Below the pieces are notes generated by a model that saw only the letters and a program-made list of their open reading frames with translations, did not search any database and was not told the DNA's origin. From Mycoplasma sp. ATU-Cv-703 (GTDB lineage Bacteria > Bacillota_I > Bacilli_A > Mycoplasmatales > Metamycoplasmataceae), in contig RYZV01000001.1 of assembly GCA_004011965.1 (NCBI GenBank), positions 90,701 to 154,700 on the forward strand: a stretch of 64,000 nucleotides of DNA. Direction: 5' to 3'. Position numbers and translations under genes: made by a program. Every line of letters starts with the position of its first letter. Within the stretch, counting starts at the first letter, position 1. Positions 1 through 17,133 of this stretch are shown piece by piece.

Positions 1-892
<892 letters not shown>

Positions 893-1140
893 AAGCCTAT
901 TGTTTAGTATTGCCGCGAATCAAGCTTGCGCTTGACTCTCGGCGAGATGATTTTATGTTTATCTTAGACGAAAAACTTTAGTTTTTGTGTTGTCTAAAGA
1001 TTTACTTTGCTATTCAGTTTTCAAAGAACTTTAACTAATTTGAGATAACTAATTTTTAAATGAGAAAAGTTCGCTGTTTAGCGGTTTTCTTCAAGATGAT
1101 TGACGCTAAACCAGAACTAAGATTAGTAATCTCGTTTTCC

Positions 1141-1146
1141 ATTATA
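1141..1146 (-). promoter_or_regulatory. Putative 23S rRNA promoter (-10 box)
   Basis: The minus strand carries a perfect TATAAT about 250 nt upstream of the 23S 5' end and downstream of the spacer terminator. No convincing -35 is seen, as is usual at other promoters in this window. If used, 23S would be transcribed separately from 16S. Inferred from position and sequence only. Confidence 0.5.
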
Positions 1147-1301
1147 CATGATTAAATCCGGGGTAAATTGAGAAAATTAGCATTATTTTTTAGAAAATTG
1201 CCGCCGGATCAAGTTTTATGGTCGCGAGTTAAATAGTGCCCCTAATTTTAGCCAGAATTAAACCCGGAAGTTCAACGACTTTTAGCTTGAAAAACTCCAA
1301 T

Positions 1302-1326
1302 AAAAAATGCCTCCCTTGCAGGAGGC
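1302..1326 (-). terminator. Intrinsic terminator between 16S and 23S rRNA
   Basis: A perfect 6-bp stem GCCTCC/GGAGGC (1309-1314 with 1321-1326) has a 6-nt loop. On the minus strand it is followed by one A and six T residues (1307-1302). This is a canonical Rho-independent terminator about 140 nt past the end of 16S, positioned to stop 16S transcripts before 23S. Confidence 0.75.
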
Positions 1327-1463
1327 GCCTTTAAAAGAACTTTCAAAACTGAATATAAACGTTTCCATGACACTCTAGTTAGATTTGTTTGTGAGATCAA
1401 TTGCTAACTAAAGATTTGTGAATGTGTGTGATCTTGACGATCAAGATCAATTTGTACTCCGTA

Positions 1464-2983
<1,520 letters not shown>

Positions 2984-3131
2984 GACGATCATGGTGTTTA
3001 TATCCAGTTTTCAAAGAACTAAAAAAAGTATTTGCGAACCGCTTGGACTTCTAAAAACTAAAGAAGACTAACCTTGGTTTCCGCTCACGCGGAACTAACT
3101 AATAATTCCAATCAGTTCAAGTGAGATTATA
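2984..3131 (-). promoter_or_regulatory. 16S rRNA promoter and leader
   Basis: On the minus strand a TATAAT box (3126-3131) lies about 140 nt upstream of 16S. The leader contains a 6-bp hairpin with a GTGA tetraloop (3079-3094), a boxA-like AGTTCTTTGAAAACTG (3005-3020) and the processing-stem arm (2988-3016). Sequences of this boxA type are known from rRNA antitermination in Firmicutes; that role here is inferred. Confidence 0.7.
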
Positions 3132-3197
3132 CAAGAAAAATAAGTTTCAAAACCTATTTTTCGCTTAAAAAAACGCTAATTTGACCTCAACAACGGG

Positions 3198-7415
<4,218 letters not shown>

Positions 7416-7417
7416 CG

Positions 7418-10400
7418 CTACTCTTCCTTCTTAACTTCAACGCCTAATTTGAGACACAGTCCGCGGAGCTCATAAGCGAGCACCGAGAATGATTCAGGGG
7501 TGCCCGGATTAGGTAAAGGCATACCGTTAGTTAACGCGTTATAAATCTTATTACGACCATCGATGTTGTCCGATTTGTAAGTTAGTAATTCTTGTAAAAC
7601 GTTTGAAGCTCCGTAAGACTCAACCGCCCAAGCTTCCATTTCACCAAAGCGCTGTCCACCATTTTGAGACTTTCCACCAAGTGGTTGCTGAGTGATTAAT
7701 GAGTAAGGTCCGACCGAACGAGCGTGCATCTTATCATCAACCATGTGGGCTAACTTAAGCATGTACATGACACCAACAGAAACTTTCTGGGCAAATTTAG
7801 CGCCTAAAATCGGATCGTAAAGATCAAATTTACCGTCAAGAGGCAAATTAGCTTCTGCCAGAGCCTCGTGTACATCGCGGTACTTAATTCCGTCAAAAAC
7901 AGGCGAAACAAACTTAACTCCCAGCGCCTTAGCCGCCATGCCAAGGTGGAGTTCTAAAACTTGACCAATGTTCATCCGGGAAGGAACCCCTTGCGGGTTA
8001 AGCATAATGTCAACCGGTGTTCCGTCGCTTAAGTAAGGCATGTCCTCAACTGGTAAAATCCGTGAGATAACCCCTTTATTACCGTGCCGACCAGCCATCT
8101 TATCGCCCACTTTAATTTTGCGTTTTTGCGCGATAAAGACTTTGACGATCATTGAAATGCCGTCTTGCAGTTTATCGCCGTTTTCACGCGAAAGAACTTG
8201 CACATCAATGACAGTTCCGCCGTGACCGTGCTTTACCTTTAAAGATGTATCTTTAATGTTTTTGGCGCGCTGAGAAAAAATCGCAGCGATTAGTTTTTCT
8301 TCCGGGGTCGGGTTATCTTCGCTTTTAGGCGAAATTCGTCCGACCAAAACATCGCCGGCTTGAACTTCTGAACCAACTCTGATAATGCCCGAGTCATCCA
8401 AATTTCGTTTAGCAAAGTTGGAAACATTAGGTAAGTCGCGGCTGAGCTCATCATCGCCTGACTTTGCTTTTCGAAACTGAATGGTTTGCTCTTCAATGTG
8501 AATCGATGTGTAAACGTCATCGCGGACAAGTCGTTCGGAGATAATAATCGCGTCCTCATAGTTGTAGCCGTTCCAAGTTGTGAAAGCAACCACCACGTTT
8601 TTTCCCAGCGCTAATTCGCCTTGGTCAAACGAAGAAGCATCGGTCAAAACTTGACCTTTACTAATTTTTTGACCTTCTTGCACAATTGGTCGTTGTGAAA
8701 TTAATGTTCCTTGGTTAGAACGTTCAAACGTTCTTAAGTAGTAAGTTCGCACGTTCTTTTTACCTTTAATTTTAATGACTTGCGAATCCACGTAGTTAAC
8801 TTGCCCGTCTTCCTCAGCAATTTTGTTGTAAGCCGAATAGCGCGCAATGTCGGCCTCGGCTCCCGTCGCGATTAGCGGTGCCTCTGACTCTAAAAGCGGA
8901 ACTGCTTGACGTTGCATGTTAGCTCCCATCAAAGCCCGGTTGGCGTCATCGTTTTCTAGAAAAGGAATGCAAGAGGAAGAAATTGATGTCATTTGACGCG
9001 AAGAAACGTCCACGTAATTAACTTCCTTACGCGGAACAATGATGTAATCGCCGTCTTTTCGCACCACGATATTAGCTTCCACAATCTGATCATCTTCGTC
9101 AACCGCGACCGAAGATTGAGCGAAAGTTTTACCTTTTTCGTCGCTAGCTGATAAGTAAATTGCATCGCGGATAATCTTGCCGTTTTCCACCGGGAAGTAA
9201 GGTGTTTCAATGAAACCGTACTGGTTAATGCGAGGGTAAGTGGCAAAGTTAAGAATTAGACCGATGTTAGGTCCTTCGGGAGATTCAATCGGACAAATTC
9301 GTCCGTAGTGTGTCGCGTGAACGTCGCGCACTTCAATAATCGCAGTTTCACGGTTTAGTCCACCCGGGCCGAGCGAAGTAATCCGACGTTTGTTAGCGAT
9401 TTCGGCCAGCGGATTAACTTGGTCCATGAATTGGGAAAGCTGCGATGAGTTAAAGAAAGTTTTAAATTGGTTGTAAACAATTTTGTTATTGGTGATGTTT
9501 TTGGCTGTGATCTTATCAGGCTCGTTCGCCGACATTCTTTCTTTTGCACTTCTCTCTAACTTTGTCAAAGCGATTTGAAATTGGTTCTGAAGAAGTTCAC
9601 CAATCGTGACTACCCGTTTATTGACAAGCGAGTCGGGGTCATCCTCGGTTCCAACGCCTTCAAGTAAGTTAAAGTAGTAACCGATTGCCGCGACAATGTC
9701 AGAAATAAGCAGGTGTTCTTCTTGCGAATTAGGGTCGTTCGCGATAATTTTAAGCGGATTTTTATTTTGCTCCATCCAAGATTCATTCGGGTAAACTTGC
9801 ACCACGATAATTTGGTTCCGCTTAAGCAAATTAGGGTAAAAGTCAACTTGCTTGCCGTAAACATCGGTTGAAATTTCCGGAATATCAACCGTTGGCAAAA
9901 CGCCTTCGTCAAACTGACTTTGAATTTCTTTGGCCAGTTTAAAGTCAATCGGAGTACCGGTTTTATAAAGCACTTTACCTGAGACTGTGGCTAAATCCTG
10001 GGCTAAAATGGTTCCTTCCAGGCGGTCAACCAAGTTGAGTTTCTTGTTAATTAAATAGCGCCCGGTTTTGAGCAAGTCGTAACGACGTTTGTTAAAGAGA
10101 AAGTTTACAAACAAGTTGCGACGGGATTCATTGGTGATCCGGTCGCCCTTTTTCAAAATTCCGTGCACATAATCAAGAGCGTCAATTTCGGTCTCCTTTT
10201 TATCTTTGCGGAGCGTTTCGGCTAAAACGGGTGTGGAACCAAAAAGCGACGGTAACTGGTCAAAAAATTCTTTTCAATTTTCTTTCTTATCTTTGCGACG
10301 GTCTTTTTTGTCGTACTTGTCAAACATTTTAACCAGTTCCGGACTAGTTCCGTAAAGTTCGGCAATCGCGGTTTTAGTCATTCCAAAGGCACGTAAGAAA

Positions 10401-11032
10401 GTTGAAAGCGAAACGTTGTTTTTGTCAATTGATACTTTGATATCGGACTTACTTTTAGTCACTTTGTGAAAAACTCGGATCCACATCCCGAGTTTAGGAA
10501 TAATCTCCAACTTGTTAAAAAGGTCTTTGTCAGAGCCCTTACGAGCATCCATTTCAAAGTAAGCTCCCGGCGAACGAATTAGTTGTGAAACGACCACTTT
10601 GATTGAGCCGTTAACGACGAAGTTGCCGCCTTGAGTCATCATCGGCACTTCTCCGAACAAAACTTCTTGGGTTTTAACTTCGCCCGTTTCGTTGTCTTTA
10701 CGACGCAAGGTCGCATAAACTTTGACGTTGAGCGTAGTTCCCTTTTGGCGAGCCATTTTAATCGCTTGGAATTCATCCTCGTACTTCTCAAGACGGAGCG
10801 AACCGTCAACGTATTCAATTGTTAATTTCCCGTTGGTAGAGTCAATAGGATAAATGTTTCGAAACGTTTCTTCTAGGCCTTTAGTTAAGAACCAGTGGAA
10901 TGAATCTTTCTGAATCCGAACTAAATCCTCGACTGGATAGTGGTAGTTGTTGCGTGAATAATCACGTCGCTCAGTGATAGGACCAAATTTTCTCAGTTGA
11001 TAAGAACGACTAACGGCGGTTTTTACGGGCAT
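7418..11032 (-). CDS. rpoB: DNA-directed RNA polymerase subunit beta
   Basis: Second-largest RNA polymerase subunit; target of rifamycins in other bacteria. The 1204-residue product contains typical beta stretches such as [29 protein letters not shown] and the C-terminal [19 protein letters not shown] chose the ATG at 11032, 12 nt from a GAGGAG motif; an in-frame GTG at 11041 lies too close to that SD (3 nt). In-frame TGA codons are Trp. Unlike many bacteria, rplJ-rplL are not directly upstream; they lie 6 kb away at 17.1-18.0 kb. Operon: rpoB-rpoC. Confidence 0.97.
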
Positions 11033-11090
11033 AGACTTCACTCTCTCCTCGGCGCAAGGTGGAACATAAGCGTTTAAATAAAGCCTTATT

Positions 11091-11099
11091 AGTATATCA
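11091..11099 (-). promoter_or_regulatory. rpoBC promoter (extended -10)
   Basis: The minus strand reads TGATATACT, an extended -10 box (TGnTATACT), about 58 nt upstream of the rpoB ATG. No strong -35 is visible. The remaining intergenic DNA up to 11279 is AT-rich and shows nothing else I can name. Confidence 0.6.
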
Positions 11100-11291
11100 C
11101 AAATGTTAAATTAAAATATCGGCCAAATACTAAGAAAATTTTTTAAACTTTATCGGTAGCTTGGGCCATTTTTGACGGACCAAAAATTCAACTAACTAAT
11201 CTTTAAAAATCGCTTAGTTTTACTAAATTTTCAACTTTGTTTTTGGACAAACTTGGGAATTTATAACGGTACGAAAAAGTAAAATGTAGAC

Positions 11292-11969
11292 GTGGTACTT
11301 ATGCGAATACTCAGAATTTACGTCACGGAATGGAACAAAGAGGAGCAAATTCAGCGTTACATTCGAGAGAAGAAAAATAGCAAGATTGAATTTGGTCAAG
11401 ATTCGACTAAGTTCTACTCTAATTTTAACAGCAACCCTGAAAATGTTCGGTTTGAGACTGCTGTCATAGAATTTAATTGATTTCTGGTTGATTCTTTTGT
11501 GAAACATGCTGTTGAAAGTTCAAAAAAAGTTAGATACCTTAACCAAGAAGATAACGATAAAATGACGGGTGTAGAAAAAAATAGCGGTTCTGTGGCGGGT
11601 GCTATCCATAGCATCATTATGAAATGGCACTATAATCAAGAAAATTGAGATATCTTTGATTTTGTCACAGACCTATTTGTGAGAATCTTGATGGGTCATT
11701 TTTTTCACAACGGCAACAAAAGAGTCAGCATTGTTTTTTTGAGTACCGTCCTTTGGAATTTAGGTTATTATCTCAAATGAACCAGCGATGAAAAATACAT
11801 TTACGAGCGCACTTATGAAAACGACCTGAAGGGTTTTATTCAGGAACTTGAATCTAAAGAAAACGCAGACAAAAATTGAAAAATAGTAATTGGAAAAATT
11901 AAGACCTGAATATACAGAAACATAGTCATTGCTCTTAATTTCAGAGTGCCAAGCTATATAATTGCATAG
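11292..11969 (+). CDS. Doc/Fic-family toxin-like protein
   Basis: The 225-residue product carries HFFHNGNKR at residues 136-144, matching the Fic/Doc-family signature HxFx(D/N)GNKR; Doc toxins modify translation factors by phosphotransfer, while Fic enzymes AMPylate. The GNKR ending (rather than GNGR) points to the Doc side. Five in-frame TGA codons, one near the middle, are read as Trp. The GTG at 11292 starts 6 nt after a TAAAAT box (11280-11285), which fits the leaderless pattern in this window; an ATG at 11301 is an alternative. The gene and its small neighbour are visibly AT-richer than the flanking genes and sit between the rpoB promoter and ruvX, suggesting acquisition. Catalytic activity is inferred. 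Confidence 0.75.
11957..11962 (+). promoter_or_regulatory. Internal promoter for the 45-codon ORF
   Basis: A perfect TATAAT lies in the last codons of the Doc-like gene, about 47 nt before the small ORF, which has a strong SD (GAGGGAG). This would let the small gene be expressed independently of the upstream gene. Confidence 0.5.
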
Positions 11970-12009
11970 AAGACCTAAAAACAAAAAGGTTGGTTGTGAG
12001 GGAGAAAAC

Positions 12010-12147
12010 ATGAAATTAAAATACAATTGGTCAAAAGAACAACCGCCGCGCGACACAGAACAAATCCGTGCTGCGGTTGACAGAATAACTGACCCCGTTA
12101 AAGAAAAAGATTTTTTGCGGGTTCTAGAGAGTCTAAAGGACGATTAA
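12010..12147 (+). CDS. Small charged protein, candidate antitoxin
   Basis: A 45-residue, highly charged product (starts MKLKYNWSKEQPP, ends EKDFLRVLESLKDD). I do not recognise the family. Support for it being a real gene: strong SD GAGGGAG 5 nt before ATG, its own TATAAT box upstream, and a terminator directly after the stop. It begins 40 nt after the Doc-like gene. Small size, charge and position make it a candidate partner of the toxin-like protein, but it lacks an obvious Phd-type DNA-binding domain and the order (toxin first) is the reverse of phd-doc. Confidence 0.6.
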   Translation: MKLKYNWSKEQPPRDTEQIRAAVDRITDPVKEKDFLRVLESLKDD

Positions 12148-12157
12148 AAAAGACCAG

Positions 12158-12188
12158 AAAAACCCCGACCAAGTGAGTCGGGGTTTTT
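12158..12188 (+). terminator. Strong intrinsic terminator (bidirectional)
   Basis: A perfect 12-bp stem AAAAACCCCGAC / GTCGGGGTTTTT with a 7-nt loop, flanked by A and T runs. It ends transcription of the Doc-like module before ruvX and would also work on the other strand. Confidence 0.9.
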
Positions 12189-12226
12189 CTTTTATTAAGG
12201 TCCTAACTGAGCGCACCCGCGTTAGA

Positions 12227-12232
12227 TATAAT
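12227..12232 (+). promoter_or_regulatory. ruvX promoter, leaderless type
   Basis: A perfect TATAAT ends 9 nt before the ruvX ATG at 12242. No SD is possible in this gap. Confidence 0.7.
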
Positions 12233-12241
12233 TCAGACGAT

Positions 12242-12661
12242 ATGCGGAAAGTCGGACTCGACATTGGCAGCAAAACTTGCGGAGTAGCTGTGAGTGACAT
12301 TTTTAACTTGACCGCCCAAGGGGTAGCCAACTTAATTTACCCCGAAAAAGACTGGCTTAATCTAGTCAACCAAATTGAGCAAGTTACTTCCGAGTACCAA
12401 TTTGACACCTTTGTGATTGGATACCCGCGTTTCCCCTCGGGTGACAAACCGACTAATGCCCGCCGAATTGACCAAATTTTGCCTCTCTTAAAAAAGCGAT
12501 TTAAAAAAGTTAAATTTGTTTTGATGGACGAACACCGCACGACCAAAAAAGCGACTCAAATCATGCAGCAAGCGGGTCTTTCACAACAAAAACAAAAAAT
12601 GCTCAAAGACCAAATTGCGGCCCAAATTATTCTCGATGATTACTTAACAAGTAGTCTTTAA
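12242..12661 (+). CDS. ruvX: Holliday junction resolvase-like protein RuvX/YqgF
   Basis: RNase H-fold protein of the YqgF/RuvX family, linked to pre-16S rRNA processing and, by homology, to Holliday junction resolution. The 139-residue product starts MRKVGLDIGSKTCGVAVSD, with the first catalytic Asp in the GLDIG segment, and ends with the conserved MLKDQIAAQIILDDYL helix, so it is full length. The ATG at 12242 is chosen because it gives the canonical N-terminus and follows the -10 box at leaderless distance; a longer in-frame start at 12173 would add residues unlike the family. It converges with potD, 4 bp apart. Confidence 0.93.
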   Translation: MRKVGLDIGSKTCGVAVSDIFNLTAQGVANLIYPEKDWLNLVNQIEQVTSEYQFDTFVIGYPRFPSGDKPTNARRIDQILPLLKKRFKKVKFVLMDEHRTTKKATQIMQQAGLSQQKQKMLKDQIAAQIILDDYLTSSL

Positions 12662-12665
12662 AAGT

Positions 12666-14018
12666 TTAAATTTTGCTTAGCTCATACATTTGTTGAACCA
12701 TGGTAAACAAAGTGTCGGCAATCGGTTGGGTGAAGTGACGAGCTAGGTCATAGTCGGGATCATAGTCTAGTTCGTATATGTCTCTTGCAACCACGTCTTC
12801 CTCGCCGTCTTCGTCTTCAAAATAACCTTCTTCTAAAATGTAGTCTTGGTAAACTTGAAACGGCAACGAGTAATTAACATAATCAAAGTTGAGTAAGATT
12901 GGGTATTCGCGCGGTATTTCCTCTAAATCCACATCTTCTAAAACGCTGAGCTCGCCATTTCCAAAGAAGTATCCCCGGGCAACCTCGTAAGCCTGTTCGA
13001 GATACTCTCCGGTCAAATAGGTCGGCAAAATTAAGCCGTCAATGAGAAAAATCGGATTCTCTGGTTTAACGATTCGAACAAAGTTATCGTCTTCCATCAG
13101 CGGAAAATTATCATCAGCTCAGTAAGCATCAAGTGCGTCACCGTTGTAAAGAAGCGCCACATCCCAATCTTTACGCGGATCAATCAGATCCATTAAAACT
13201 TGGGTTCCGTCGGTGTCAAACTTAACGTTGTTAGAATTGAGTTTTTGGCCAAAACCATCACTTCTTTCAATCGTGTCTTTAAAACCCTGGATGTGACTTT
13301 CGTACGTTTCAAAAGTCGGCAAAGAATTAAAACCGCCCGGGCTAACTTCCGATCCAATCATCAAATTGTCGCGGACGTAATCGTTAACAACGATTTTTTG
13401 GTAACCCCGATCGGCGAGTGTTTTTAAAATGCCCCGGTACGATCGGTTAGGAAAAAGCGTGGCTTGTTGCTCGGGGTCGTCAAGCATCTCACGTTCTTGC
13501 TCGCTTCAGTTGCCTTGACGCGAATCGAAAACGACCACTTTTTCCTGCACAAAATAAGGGACGCTGTACTCCCACAAGTAATCCTCTTGACCATCGCCAG
13601 TTAAATCGCCCAGCGGACTGTAAACTTGGTCAAAAGCGCGGAAAACAAGCGGGGTGTAAATCTCTTCTAGTTTTTGCCTTAAATCTTGCTTACTTTCGTA
13701 CTCCCAACCCCAAAGTCTTTTAAAGTCAATTTTTTGCACCATGTTTTTCCGGGCAAACTGCTTAATTTGGTAGTCAGAACTCATCCCGACTAAAACCCGT
13801 TTTTCTTGCAAAGCCGCTTCTAATTCATCAAGATCACCAAAGTTAGCATAACCGTATTTTTTGCTCAGTTCACTTTCTAAGTCCGGATCAATAAACTGCT
13901 GGTAATTTCAAACGAGCGGATGACTTTGACCGCAACTGAGCGCCGTTAGTGTTAAGGGGCTGAGTAAAGGTAAAATGGCAATTTTTTTTAGTCAAACTGA
14001 TTTAACGAATTTTTTCAT
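12666..14018 (-). CDS. potD: Spermidine/putrescine ABC transporter, substrate-binding lipoprotein
   Basis: A 450-residue lipoprotein: positively charged N-terminus, hydrophobic segment and lipobox LTALSC, with Cys about residue 29 to be lipidated. The body is extracellular and acidic. Sequence similarity to PotD is weak by eye; the assignment rests mainly on being last in potABCD, the usual position for the polyamine-binding protein in mycoplasmas. Its start overlaps the 3' end of potC by 17 bp. Three or more TGA codons are Trp. It could bind a related cation or peptide instead of polyamines. Confidence 0.8.
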
Positions 14019-14808
14019 GTTTCTTAACTCTTCCCTTTCAAAGCGCAAAGCCCGCCGAACCGCTGACAGTTAAAACGAGCAAAATGGTTCCAAGCATTAA
14101 AGTTCAATTTTTGATGTTACTGCTGTAAAGGCGCGTTCCAATCGTTTCTACCTTAGCCACCATGCGTACCAAAATAAAGTCGTCAAAAGAAAGCGTTAAA
14201 CTAATCACAAAAGTCGCGACAATAATGGGCAACATGTGACGAAAATAAGTTTTAAACCAAGTTCGAATCGGTCCATAACCTAAGTCGTAAGAAGCTTCCA
14301 AAAGCGATTTATCAAATTTGACTGAACGCGGATACATCACGATTAGTCCGTAGGGCAAAATAACTACAATGTGCGAAACGATTGCCCGCAGCATCCCGCC
14401 CTCACTAATCCCCAGCGTTCCAAACAAGAACGAGAACGTAACCGCTAGAGCAATCGCGCTCACAATGTCGGGGTTAATGAGCGGAATGTTAGCCGTTCCG
14501 TCCACAGCTAGTTTGAAAATTTTGTTGCGCTGGCGTCAAAGCGCGTAAGTTGTTAGAAGACTGAGCACAACCACTCCGCCCGCGCTAGTTAGACCAATAA
14601 GCAAAGAGTTTAAAAACGCTAGGCCTATTTCTTGTGTGAAAAGTTCGTCAAATCCGCGCAGCGAAAAACCGTTTCAGTTAAAAGTTAAGTCTCCGCGGTG
14701 CGGTGGCACGTTAAACGAGAAAATCGCAGCCATGACGAGTGGAACGTAAACTAGAATCAAAATTAAAACCACGTAAAAACGTTTGGCAAACGTTCCCAGT
14801 TTAGACAT
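14002..14808 (-). CDS. potC: Spermidine/putrescine ABC transporter permease PotC
   Basis: A 268-residue integral membrane permease with about six hydrophobic segments. The EAA-loop signature is visible (LLEASYDLGYGPIRTWFKTY), which contacts the ATPase PotA. The visible C-terminal coding region continues past a TGA at 14104 (Trp) to TAA at 14002. The ATG at 14808 has a good SD (GGGGAGG) and overlaps the end of potB by 8 bp; the 3' end overlaps potD by 17 bp. Confidence 0.93.
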
Positions 14809-15604
14809 TGATACCTCCCCGAAGTTTTCGTCAAAAAGTCGGACCAAGGTAAATAAGTCCGTAAATACTCATCATGACCACGATTGTGATTAGCGCAATC
14901 GTTGAGCCAAGCGCGCCATCAGGCGCCTTGGTTCGGATCCGCGCGTTATCCATGAAATTGCCGATCAGTTTGTAAGATTCACGCATCGGAATTAGTTTTT
15001 CCGAAACGATGATGGAAGTTGCCGCCAACATAAAAACTAGGGCAAATCCAGCCGCTAAAGCGCGCAAGGTGTAAGGTATCACCACTCGTCAAATCGTTAA
15101 AAAACGGTTAACACCCAAATCCTCGGAAGCCTCAATTAAAGAGCGGGGCATTGATAACAAAACCGAGTAAAGAGGAATAATCATGAAAGGTAAGTTCAGG
15201 TAGGTCAGACCTAAAATTAACACGCCCAAGTTGTTAAGACTTGATTCGTCAAAAATGGCTAACAAAAGACCTTTGAGTGCTAAAACTTTGACAATCGTAA
15301 AAACAAACAGCGGCGAAACTAGAAAACTGAGAGCAAAGATTCGAAACATTTTGCTAGTGCTGCGAGCGCTAAAGTAGGCGTAAGCAAAACCGATTAATAA
15401 GCAAAAGGTAGCGCTAGCTAGACCAACTAAAATTGAGCGACCCATGACGACCCAAGTGGTCGGCATTTTCACCAACTGCCAGTTGTCAAACTCTTCGCTG
15501 ACCGGAGCAAAAGCCTTAATGACCAAGAAAACCATCGGCATTAAAATAAACAAAATAGCGATCGAAAAGTAAGGTAAAAGTAAAGTTAAACGTTTGTTAA
15601 ACAC
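14801..15604 (-). CDS. potB: Spermidine/putrescine ABC transporter permease PotB
   Basis: A 267-residue membrane permease, partner of PotC. The EAA motif [18 protein letters not shown] is present, interrupted in the standard code by a TGA (Trp). The start is GTG at 15604, within the last codons of potA (8-bp overlap GTGTTTAA), and the end overlaps potC by 8 bp. Such regular overlaps imply coupled translation of the transporter subunits. Confidence 0.92.
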
Positions 15605-16946
15605 GCTTTTTAACCTCCCTTTTCATGAGGTGGACTTCCTCCCACTCCCAGTTAATTCCAACCTTAGTTCCGACGGCAAATTTGTGTGTTGACTGAATTA
15701 GTAAATCAGGTCCTTTGGGATTAATTTTGACTATGTATTCCCACATTGTCCCCTGGTAGTTAACCCGCTTAATTTCACCTTGTAGGTGTCCTTTGACGCG
15801 CGGGCCAATTTCAATGTCTTCCGGACGAATGACAATATCAACCGTTTCGTTAGTTTTAAAACCGGTTGTTAGAGCGCGAAAACTTTTGCCAAGCATGCGC
15901 ACTTTCCCCTCGCCTAAAACTTTACCAACGAATAAATTGGAGTATCCGACAAAACTGGCTACCCAAGCGTTAATCGGCTCATCGTAAATATCTTGAGCCG
16001 TTCCGAACTGAACTACCCGCCCCTGGTTAATAACAGCCACTTTATCAGACAAAGATAAAGCTTCCTCTTGGTCGTGAGTCACAAAAATAAACGTCATTCC
16101 CAGTTTACGTTGGATGTCTTTTAACTCAAGTTGCATCTTCTCGCGAACACGCATGTCAAGCGCGGAAAGAGGTTCGTCAAGCAGCAAAACTTCGGGTTTA
16201 ACCACCAGCGCACGCGCTAGTGAAACGCGCTGTTTCATGCCGCCCGAAAGTTGATCGATCGTCTTTTTTTCGTTGCCAGTTAAACCGATCATGTCAATCA
16301 CTTGAGCAACTTCTTGGTTAATTTCTTGGCGCGTCATTTTACGCGTCAAGTAGCGTTTAGCGTACTGGTTGGTTTTAAGCTGGACGTAGTTTTCCCAGTA
16401 AGAGTAATGAAAGTCAGAGTTGTCGAGTCACTTTTGGGCTTTTCGATGTTTGTGCGAGTTTGGTTTGTGAGTCGCCATCATAGTTTCGTACTCGTCTTGC
16501 TCGCGGTCTAATTTAGCCAATTTATCTTCAACCGTTTTACGCCACTTATTTTGCAAAGCGACTAACTGTTGATGGTACTTAGCTGGCACATTTTCCCGTG
16601 GTACTCGGTAAATCTTTAAGCCATACTTAATGTTGTTTTCCACGTTTAAATGCGGAAAAAGAGCGTAATCTTGAAAAATTGTTTTTGTCGGGCGTTTGTA
16701 CGCCGGTAAGTCTTTCATGTCGCGACCGTTGTAGCGGATTTCACCGCGCGTTGGTCATTCAAAGCCGCCAATCAAGCGAAGTGCGGTTGTTTTTCCCGAT
16801 CCTGATGGACCGAGCAAAGTGACAAACTCGCCCCGATTAATTGTCAAATTAAAATCTTGTAAAACAATTTTGTCGTCAAATTGTTGAACAAGATTAACTA
16901 ACTCAATGATCGGTTTGGTCTGTTGATGCGAACGCGTTGTGTTCAT
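15597..16946 (-). CDS. potA: Spermidine/putrescine ABC transporter ATPase PotA with long insert
   Basis: ATPase that powers PotBC. Seen: Walker [10 protein letters not shown] (46-54), Q-loop Gln92, signature LSGGM (233-237), Walker B LLLDEP ending about residue 259, and a switch His in [10 protein letters not shown]-terminal TOBE-like region follows. At 449 residues it is about 80-100 longer than usual PotA; the extra, highly charged segment (about 112-205) lies between Q-loop and signature, in the helical subdomain. Mycoplasma PotA proteins are known to be enlarged. ATG at 16946; TATAAT box at 16999-17004. First gene of potABCD. Confidence 0.95.
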
Positions 16947-16998
16947 CGGATATTTCTCAACCCCCTTTGGACGTATGATGATTTTTTACGCATGTAGC

Positions 16999-17004
16999 AT
17001 TATA
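16999..17004 (-). promoter_or_regulatory. potABCD promoter (-10 box)
   Basis: TATAAT on the minus strand, 52 nt before the potA ATG, just downstream of the rplL terminator. No clear -35. Confidence 0.6.
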
Positions 17005-17090
17005 AGTTTTTTTCACCCGTAAACCATCAATTAAATAACTTAGTTATTTGAACCAAAATCCGACTGGACTTAACTGAAATCTTAAAAACA

Positions 17091-17117
17091 AAAAAACCGC
17101 TCAAACAGAGCGGTTTT
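17091..17117 (-). terminator. rplJL terminator
   Basis: Stem AAAACCGCTC/GAGCGGTTTT (10 bp, 5-nt loop AAACA) followed by a T run on the minus strand; starts 17 nt after the rplL stop. Confidence 0.9.
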
Positions 17118-17133
17118 GGCTAAATTAGTAAGA

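Larger units (their letters stand above)
893..1463 (-). other. 16S-23S spacer with structured leader, no tRNA
   Basis: About 570 bp separate the 3' end of 16S from the 5' end of 23S. I found no tRNA gene. On the minus strand, in order of transcription, it holds a trailer arm (1341-1370) complementary to the 16S leader, an intrinsic terminator (1302-1326), a TATAAT box (1141-1146), a boxA-like element (1012-1030) identical in type to the one before 16S (3002-3020), a nested hairpin (about 964-998), and a short hairpin with a GCAA tetraloop (920-935) just before 23S. Confidence 0.8.

Noticed and set aside
893-1463. Possible tRNA genes in the rRNA spacer
   Set aside because: I searched for T-loop GTTCGAnTC-type and acceptor pairings and found only rRNA processing hairpins.
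11223-11617. Two minus-strand ORFs opposite the Doc-like gene
   Set aside because: No SD, no family resemblance; they are shadows of the plus-strand gene carrying the HFFHNGNKR motif.
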